NCBI RefSeq assembly: GCF_001704415.2
Contig: NC_030824.1
Coordinates: forward strand, 31,367,022-31,431,021
Direction of reading: 5' to 3'
Length of the DNA stretch: 64,000 nt
Origin: Capra hircus
Taxonomy: Eukaryota > Chordata > Mammalia > Artiodactyla > Bovidae
Part shown: positions 52,101 to 61,318 of the stretch, piece after piece
Layout: the number at the start of each line of letters is the position of its first letter
Position numbering within the stretch: the first letter of the stretch is position 1
Position numbers and translations under genes: made by a program
The notes under the pieces: model-generated
What the model was told of the DNA's origin: nothing
Databases searched by the model: none
What the model saw: the letters and a program-made list of their open reading frames with translations, nothing else

Positions 52101-55100
52101 TTCTGTATTCTAACTGCAGAAAACGCTCCTGCATTATCTTATATGTGGCCACTAACCTCTTCAACTTCTTGTTCTATTTTCAAACCAAACAATTACCAGT
52201 GCCTAAGAATCCCAGTGACAAAAAGCCTGTCAAATCGGAGACCTCCCCAGTGGCCCCAAGAGCGGGGTTGCAGCCGAAAGCACAGCCGCAGCCCCAGCCG
52301 CCGCAGCTGCCACACAAACTCAACCAGGGACTGCAGGTTCCCGCTGTGTCCCTTTACCCTTCACGGAAGAAAGTTCCCGTAAAGGACCTCCCACCTTTCG
52401 GTAGGTGACTCCATTCACACCCTCTTTTTTTTTTTTCCCTCCATTTATTTTTTTATTGAAGTATAGTTGAATTACAAAGTTGGGTTAATTATTGCGGTCA
52501 ATTAATCTTCAACAGAGTCAAGAATATGCATTAAGAAAAAGACAGTCTGTTCAAGTGGTGCTAGGAAAGCTGGACAGCCCCATGTAAATCAGTGAGGTTA
52601 GAACATGCCCTCTTATCATACAAATAAAAATAAACTCAAAATGGCTTGAAAACTTCAACAGAAGACCTATCATCGTAAAACTCCTAGAAGAGAACATAAG
52701 CAAAACTACTCTCTGACATAAATCGTAGCAATATTTTCTGAGGTCAGTGTCCCAAGGCAATAGAAACAAAACCAAAAATAAACAAATGGGACCTAATCAA
52801 ACTTACAAGCTTTCACATGGCAAAGGAAACCATAAACAAAATGAAAAGACAACTGACAGAATGGGAGAATTGCAAACAATGTGACTGACAAGAGATTAGT
52901 TTCCAAACTATTCAAACGACTCATCCAACTCGACCACAAAAACGCAAACAACCCACACGCCCTTATGGCACTGTTCATTCACCACCTGCTTCTCAGATTA
53001 GGGAACATTGCTTACTTTGGATAACTTCATTTGATATACCTGAGTTTTCCCTGATTGTCCCCTCTTAATAAGACATTAATGTTCATGAAGTTAAACTTTA
53101 CTTTTGCAAGTGGGAAGAACTGTTTTTATAGAGCATCTCATTCAGTCATGCTCCTTTGTCATAGCGATGGGGGCAGAGGCAGGCCATGGGGCTTTTACTC
53201 ATTTAACTTTTAGCAAGTACAGAAGCTGCTTTGCCCATGTACCTTATTTAATCTAGTTTAACCTTTTGATCAATGAGTTGCTGGAATTTAGGCAGAATAT
53301 TTCTAAGTGAAATGATTTGTCTGGAGGCGTAACTCTGATTTGTTGAATCATCGACTCTGTAACTTGGGAGGAAAATAGTCAGCTCCAGTTAAAGGAGCTT
53401 CATCTTTCCTATTAAAAGTAAAGTATGGACTAGTTTAGTCCTTTTATGTAAATAGAGAAAAATTATTTTTCATAAAATGTCCTAGTTCTTTTTTCTTTCT
53501 GTGAGTGTGTGTGTGTCTGTGTGACAGGAAACAATATTAATAAAAGGAAAGAAATTTTAAAAAACAACTGGCAGCAAAGAGTTGACTCTTGATAGAACGG
53601 GGTGCTGGTAACTGGGATAGCTCCCGGCCGGCTGCAGGCTGTCCGTGCGTCAGGCTGGAGCCCTGATGCTCTGTGCCCCCGCTCACGCGTGCTCTGCCAC
53701 TGGCTCCTCCCTCCTGATCAGCAGGTGTCCCATGTGTTGAACTGGGGAAAAGTGAAATGTCTCCCCTTTATGGGACATTTTCCTCTTCGAAATACTTGTT
53801 TTGCTGCCTCTGTCACAAACAAACTGAATTAATGTTCCTTTGTCCACTGTGCTATTTTTTTAAATATAATTTTATTTAATTTTTGGCTGCTCCATGTGGC
53901 ATATGGGATCTAGTTCCCCCACCAGGGATGGAACCCAAGCCCCCTGCAGTGGAAGTGCAGCATCTTAACCCCTGGACCTCCAGGGAAGTCCCTCCACTTC
54001 CCTGTTATGAATATCCTTGTGCTTCTAAGTCCCCTGCAAGTCAACCTCTATTGCCTCTTTCCTGCTTCTTTTATGGACATAGCCTGTTACTCCACATGGA
54101 GGCACACCTAATAGAAAGTCATCCCCCCCTTTCTCAAGGAGACTCTGTCTTCAATATTTTTAGGCCTGTTTGAATTTATGAACTTCAGGAATATGGATGA
54201 AATAATCATGTGTCTTCTTAAAAGAGTTTAACAAACATTTAAAGTCACATAATATAAAATATTAACTTAGAGTTGCTGAGTTCACCCACCACCCTCATTC
54301 ATGAACTAAGTTTTATTCTGAATACTTCGTACAATTTTTTTGAAATATTTTTTTTGATGTGGACCATTTTTTAAAGTCTTTGGTGAATTTGTTGCAATAT
54401 TGCTTTTGTTTTATGTTTTGGTGTTCTGGCCATGAGGCAGTTAGGATCTTAGCTCCATGACCAGAGGCCAAACTTGCAACCCGTGCATTGGGAGGCTGTG
54501 TCTTAACCACTGGACTGCCAGGGAAGTCCCCCTTCCTGCATTTTTTATTTTAATGTCTTTGTCATCAAAGTACTTTCAAAGTGGAACAGAGTTTTCTTTT
54601 TTTTTTTTTTTTATTTACTGTTTTTTTTTTTTTAATTTTTATTTTTTTTAATTTATTTATTTTTTTTTAATTTTAAAATCTTTAATTCTTACATGTGTTC
54701 CCAAACATGAACCCCCCTCCCACCTCCCTCCCCATAACATCAACAGAGTTTTCTAAGGCATACCATCTTCACATCCATCTACATTGTTCAAAGGCAGTAT
54801 GTTTTCATTCCGTGTGTGATGCTGTCTGGGAATTTTTTTTTCCAAATTAAAGCTATTCATTCATGTAGCTTTAGTGTAACTGGTGTTTTTCATGTATCCT
54901 GTGTATATTATTATTTGTATGCATAATTAATAGATTGCTTGAAAAATGATTTTTTAAAAGATTCATTAAAAAGTAGTATCAGACACTTATATGAGGTGAA
55001 ATGAAGGATTAAATCTTGGTTAAATTTCATTCCTCCTTTTTTAGTGGATTTTGGTAAGTCTGAGAATATCAAAACTAACATAAGGACTTCCCTGGCAGTC

Positions 55101-58100
55101 CAGTGGTTAAGAATCCTCCTGCCAATGCAGGGGACACAAGTTTGATCCCTTACCTGGGAAGATTCCATATGCCTTGGAGCAGTTAAGCCTGGATGCCACA
55201 GCTGTTGAGCCTACGCTCTAGAACCTGGGAGCTGCAACTACTGAGCCCACGTGCTCCAGCACCTAAAGCCCACGGGTCCTAGAGCTCATGCTTTACAGTA
55301 AGAGAAGCTACCACAGTGAGAAGCTTGCACACAGTGACTAGAGAGTAGTCCCTGCTCGCCTCAGCTCGAGAAAGCCCGTGCACGGCAATGAAGACCCAGC
55401 ACAGCCAAAAACCCCCACAAAACTAGTATTAATTGAGGTAGTTTCAGCCTCTAATGCCTCCCCTTGGGTCTCTTTGTTGTTCAAAATATGGTAATTGAGA
55501 GTGCCTCATAATAACGCTACAGACTTAGCAGCATTAGTAAAAATCTCTTCACGTGACTTCCTCACATCTAAAGTAGTTTTTAGGGGAAAGCCACCTGATA
55601 GTAGCACATGGAATCCTTTTTCTTCTGCCTGACTTCCTCCTGCTTGATCCTGCACTTGGTGCTCAATGGCTCCCCCCAGACACCTTCTCCCTCAACGTCT
55701 GGTTCCTGGCACTCTCAAGGTCCCCTCCTGCTGCTGCTCCTTCATCTGCTTATTGATCAGATATTAGTGTGGAATTCCTTAATGCTCTTTCAGTCTCTTT
55801 CCTGCTACTTCCTTTTGCCTCTTGGCTCAGTCCTTCCCTGCCATCACTTCCACTTCCTACACACTAGCTTTTCCAACACCAAAATACCTCTTTCCAACCC
55901 AAACTTGAGTTCTGATCATTCTGAGCTGCACCGCTTTCATCCTAACTTAAAGTATTTCCAGATTGTCTCTTTTTTTTCTTCATTGCTGCCCAACATATTG
56001 TTGAATAATGAATGTGGTGGCCAAGATTCAGAACCTAGCATGAAATACCGGAAGCAGCCTCTCTCATCCCCGCGGGCGTCAGAAGCTGCACTGCAGTCCC
56101 TGGTGCCTCCTGTGAGGTTACCTCTGTTTACCTGGGGAGAGCACACAGACCTCTGAGGCTGCAGACAGCCTGCAACAGAATAGAATATTAAGTCTTAGCA
56201 CTGAAAGGTGTTTGGGTTCTTCCGGTTATTCTGCACATTGAAATTCTTTCTCTTACAGGCATCAACTCTCCACAAGCTTTAAAGAAAATTCTTTCTTTGT
56301 CTGAAGAAGGAGGTCTGGAGCGCCATAGGAGGCCAGCAGAAGACACAATATCCAACACGTCTTCCCAACTCTCCTCTCCGCCCACCTCCCCACAGAGCTC
56401 CCCACGGAAAGGTGACTGGGTGACTTATGTTCTCCTTCCTGGTGACCTGTTCTTTCAGCCATGATAAATTCCAGTTAGAGATTCCATCATTGCTGACAAT
56501 ATAGTCACTTTAAATGACCTTGGGAATTCTCTGACCATCCAGTGGTCAGGATGCTGAACTTTTGCTGCTGAGGCAAGTTCCATCCCTGTTCAGGGAACTA
56601 AGGTTCCTCAAGCCCACAAGGTGCAACCGGAAAAACAAAAGTGACCTGATGTGTAACACCCAATGGATTTTTTTCTCCTCAGTTTATAAATTTTGAAGAA
56701 TTTGGGTATTCTTTAATAACTATAAATAGTGTTAAGCTTATATAACTATAAAATTCATTTTTAGTAATGTTATAATTTTTATAATTCATTTTTTCCTGAT
56801 TAAAAGTGTGGGACTAATTCTTTTTATACTAACAGTTCTAACTAAGTATGATTATATGGCATTAATTATGGAGTAAAGGGCTATATAAACATAAGAAAAA
56901 CTATTATCTTCCTGATTTATTTTTCATTGTATTAACATGGGTCTTGATTATCTTTTCTGTTACTATCTTGTCTTACTTTTAAGATTACATTTTAGGCACT
57001 CAGGCTCACCTTCCAATATTAATGCTTTCTTATCTTAAAATACTAGGTAATTCTCTGCTGCCTAACCTCAGAATTATTTCCAGAATTATTTCCACCCCCT
57101 ACCCTTTCACTGAATGGGCATAAGTCCATAATAAACATCCAGACCATTCTCACTAGACAAGGCCAAAGAGATTAATCCATTGTGAGATTTCACTGGTACA
57201 ACAAATTCCATTCCTGCTTGACTTTCTAGCTTTTTTGGACACCTGTGCATTTTTGTGGTATCAGTCTGTAGTCTGTGTTCAGCGGGTGTGTCTGAACTCT
57301 TCTCTGTTCTCAGCAGTCAGCTGAGATCTTTTGGCTCCGGGCAGTTGGATTTAATCAGCTCCTCCTCTTCCCTTGGAAGGGAGAACAGGAACAAGAATAA
57401 CAATGCACCATGGACCTTTGGGATGGGTGGGGTTTACAGAGCCCAGAGCCAGGGGGAAGGACTGGAGTCAGCTCATTAGCTGAGGAAAATGAACAGTCCC
57501 TCCTTCCACGTGTCCAAGGCACCACCTGAGTGATGGTTTTCTTGGGTGTTTTTTGGGCAGACTGTTCAGGAAATCTTGTCTGTCAGAACTCGTAGTGTGG
57601 TTTATAAAAGACATGTCATAGATGGACACATTAAATCATATCAAGACCTGTGCAACCTTTAAAAAATAAATGAGGAATTCATAATTTACTGAAATGAGGA
57701 GAAAATACTCTTTTAGAGAGTAATGAGCAACATTTAGGTGTTCTAGATTTCTTTTTTTTTTTTTAATTTGGTAGGTGGCATTGAAAATTTTGCACTGTAC
57801 ACATATAATCATGTAAAATCAGTATTTAAGTAGCATTAGATTGTTAGTAATGTTAAAAAAAGAAACATACTGAGAAGGAAGATTTGGATTTTTTGTTGTT
57901 GTTAAAAATGTCAAGACAAGCCTCTCTTCCTTTGTGACTTTCAGAATTATTTTTAGCAACAAAGGATAGTTAAAGGTCCTTCATACCAGAAAATGGACAT
58001 TTGTTTGGACATAGTGATGGTCCAGGGAGAAAGTGGAGGTTTTGTACATTGTATCCTTCAAAACAATTGGCTTTTATGTGATTTATCCAATGTATTATTA

Positions 58101-61100
58101 ATGTTGAAAAATCAAATGGCAAAAACCCAAAGATACCTTCTTCAGGTCTTATTTATTATTCCTATATGTCCACTTACAATGTGGATCTTCCTAATGGAGT
58201 TATTCTCTGCCATAAAGTTCTAAAAAATAACGCCATTGAAGGCAAAATTGCTCACTTTTCAGATTGAGAAAAAAAAACATACTTTTAAATATGATCCTAG
58301 TCATTCTTCATAGTTTCATTTGTATAGACAGGTGCAGTATAATTTATATTTAAGAGAGCTAAGATGAGTCGGGTCATGCCATAATATCTGCATAAGTTCC
58401 TGGCTCATATAATGGCGTTTTCTTTTTTCCTCCCTAAACTTTCATGAAACACAGTGAAGTTCATTTGAGTAAAAACTTGTGATATCTCAGTCCACAAGTA
58501 GAGTGTTTAGTCCCCACTTCTGTGGCGGCTTCTGCAGCCTGCATTGTGGACGCTATGAACCCACAGCGTTTAAGGACTGGTGTGTCCCTACGCAGGCTAC
58601 ACTTTGGCTCCGAGTGGCACCGTGGATAACTTCTCAGATTCTGGCCACAGCGAAATCTCCTCGAGATCCAGCATCGTCAGCAACTCCTCCTTTGATTCAT
58701 TGCCCGTCTCGCTGCCTGACGAGCGGCGCCAGAGGCCATCGGTTAGCATCGTGGAGACCAGCCTGGCCTCAGGCCGGCTAGAGAGGCGGCCGGCGGTGGA
58801 GCCTGACCAGTACAGCCTGGGGTAGGGGCTCCTCTCCTCCACGTGTGCATTGCTGTTTACTGTGCGTGATGCCCAGGCAGTGGGTGCTCTCCCATCCCAG
58901 TTCTGATGCTCAGCATTTCCTGAAAGCACTGTGCTGTCTCTGCCAGGCAGAATGCTTTCGAGTTAGGGCTGGTCTTCACCGGGACCCGTTTCTCTGTGCT
59001 GAGGGCAGGGAGCAACTCTGGCATGTGTCTCAGTCCTTTTGTATGAGCTGCTCTCCCAAAATAATCAGACTGTGGTGAGCCCTGTAAGGGGAAGCTGCCT
59101 TTATTGTAAGCAACTGGTTGCTCTTTTCCCCCTGTGTCGATGTTGTACTGACATTGCAAGGGCCGGGGGAGGAAACTGAACAGGACAGAGTGGCTGCTGT
59201 CGTTGGAGCCTTCATCCTCTTCCTGGGGGGAAAGGAAGCCACCTTTTGAGGGGAAAAGGGGTTTTATTGTAGATTGATTAGTTAATCTTGCTCTTTTCTT
59301 CCCCTCCCCTTCTCGTCTTCTTTCTTCCTTTTTCTTTCCTCTTGGCCGCCTAGGTCCTGTGCGCCACTGTCTGAGAGCAGGGGCCTGTATGCTGCAGCCA
59401 CCGTGATTTCTTCCCCCAGCACAGAGGAGCTTTCCCAGGACCAGGGGGACCGAGCCTCCCTGGACGCTGCTGACAGTGGCCGGGGGAGCTGGACGTCGTG
59501 CTCGAGCGGCTCCCATGATAACATCCAGACCATCCAGCACCAGAGGAGCTGGGAGACGCTCCCCTTTGGGCACACTCACTTTGATTACCCAGGGGACGCT
59601 GCAGGGCTGTGGGCCTCGAGCAGCCATATGGACCAAATCATGTTTCCTGACCACAGTGCAAAGTACAGCAGGCAGAGTCAGAGCCGAGAGAGTCTCGATC
59701 AGGCCCAGTCCCGGGCCAGCTGGGCCTCGTCCACGGGGTACTGGGGAGAGGACTCGGAAGGGGACACGGGCACGATCAAGAGAAGGGGGGGTAAGGACGT
59801 TTCCCTTGATGCTGACAGCAGCAGCATGACGGCCGTGACTGCAGAGGAAGCCAAACCTGCCGCCATGGCTGCCCACATAGCCGTGACACCCAGTGCCGCC
59901 AAGGGGCTCATTGGTAAGCTGACCGCCGGCTCTGTCGTGTGTGGGTCATGGCTGCACCCCGACTTATTTCACAAGTAAAAGTACATGTTTGTGGGTCTTC
60001 TCCTCGTTCTGTCCCACCCATTGCCCCTTAGGGCTTCCGAGTTAGCAGTGCACTCAGCATTTTGAAGTGAATGATGGTTACAAGAGCCCAGGTTCTGCGC
60101 TCTAGTGCTTATAACTACTCTGCAGCACAGGACACCTTCTGTGTGTTGTAGCTGTCAGGATCAGTAGGTTGTCATTATGGGTATTCTCTGCTCTAGTATT
60201 GATCTAGGCTAAAAGTTACCAGAAAGGGTGGCCATTCTCTCTAGAGGAGGAAGTTTCTTTTGTTTAATCGGAACCGGTTTTAAATGTTTTATGATTCTGT
60301 TTTGTTCCCTTGAATTGTATTTAGAACTTTACACATTGCATATTTAAAAATCTCCTGTTGATGTTTTTTATGTAGGTAAGCTGTTTTCTGTGCTACACAA
60401 ATTCCCTCTGCATAGGATAGAACATGGTGGGGAGGGTGCTAAGAGGTAATGTCATCAGTAAGAGCCTGGGAGTCAGGCTGGTTGGGTCGTGCTGAATCGG
60501 TGCTTTGCCACTGTCCTAGTTTTGTGACACTGGGTGAGTCACTAAATGGTGCCTGTTTCCTCATCTGTAAAATGAGTTTAATAATTTCTATCCGTGCAGT
60601 TGGTGTGAGTTTTAAAGGAAATATCTGCAAATCACTTTGAACACTAGTGCCTAGATAATAATTCCTAAGTACATGAAAGTCACTATCGGTTTGCTGCTGC
60701 TGTTTTTGTTGTAAGGTCTCTTATTTTCCCTTAACCCTATCAGAATATATTCTTTATGGCACGCTCAACATCTGTATGATTAAAGTGTAGGGATGCATTA
60801 TAGGATACAGAGTGAGAAATCTGGAATATAATTTGTCTTTTCAAGATGTATAAGGAAAAAACAATACCTAGTCTTAGGGTGCAATTTTTAAAGCACTTTT
60901 TAAAAACTGAAGTATAGTTGATTTATAATACTGTTAGTTTCAAGTATACAGCAAAGTGATTCATATATATATTATTTTCCATTATAGGCTATTAAAAGAC
61001 ATTGAATATAGTTCCCTGTGCTATACACATGTATATGTTAATCCCAAACTCCTAATTTATTCCTCCTCTCCATTTCCCCCTTGGATAACCATGAATTTGT

Positions 61101-61286
61101 TTTCTATGTCTGTGAGTCTATTTCTATTTTGTATATAGATTCACTTGTATTATTTTTTAGATTCCACATATAAATGATATCATATTTGTCTTTATCTGGC
61201 TTACTTCACTTAGTATAATAACCTCTGGGTCTATCCATGTAGCTGCAAATGACATTATTTCATTCTTTTTATTGACTAATATCCCA

Positions 61287-61318
<32 letters not shown>

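Larger units (their letters stand above)
50630..52199 (+). other. RAPGEF2: Intron 17 (1.6 kb)
   Basis: Contains a Bov-tA (51189-51397) and a MIR remnant (51510-51665); otherwise unique. No gene seen. Confidence 0.86.
52401..56258 (+). other. RAPGEF2: Intron 18 (3.9 kb)
   Basis: Contains an inverted L1 (52425-52958), CHR SINEs (53856, 54335, 55084), a young L1 tail with target-site duplications (54585-54754), and a coding-like segment near 56026-56111. No independent gene. Confidence 0.85.

Noticed and set aside
55608..56156. 182-codon plus-strand frame as an independent gene
   Set aside because: Its first two-thirds is pyrimidine-rich Ser/Leu/Pro sequence typical of chance frames, with no start context or domain. 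Only the last part (56026-56111) is kept as a possible alternative exon.
58857..59876. 339-codon antisense open frame overlapping intron 20 and exon 21
   Set aside because: It is a shadow of GC-rich RAPGEF2 codons; composition (Pro/Arg/Ala/Ser) is that of a reverse-complement frame, it crosses a real splice site, and the sense frame is clearly the conserved protein.
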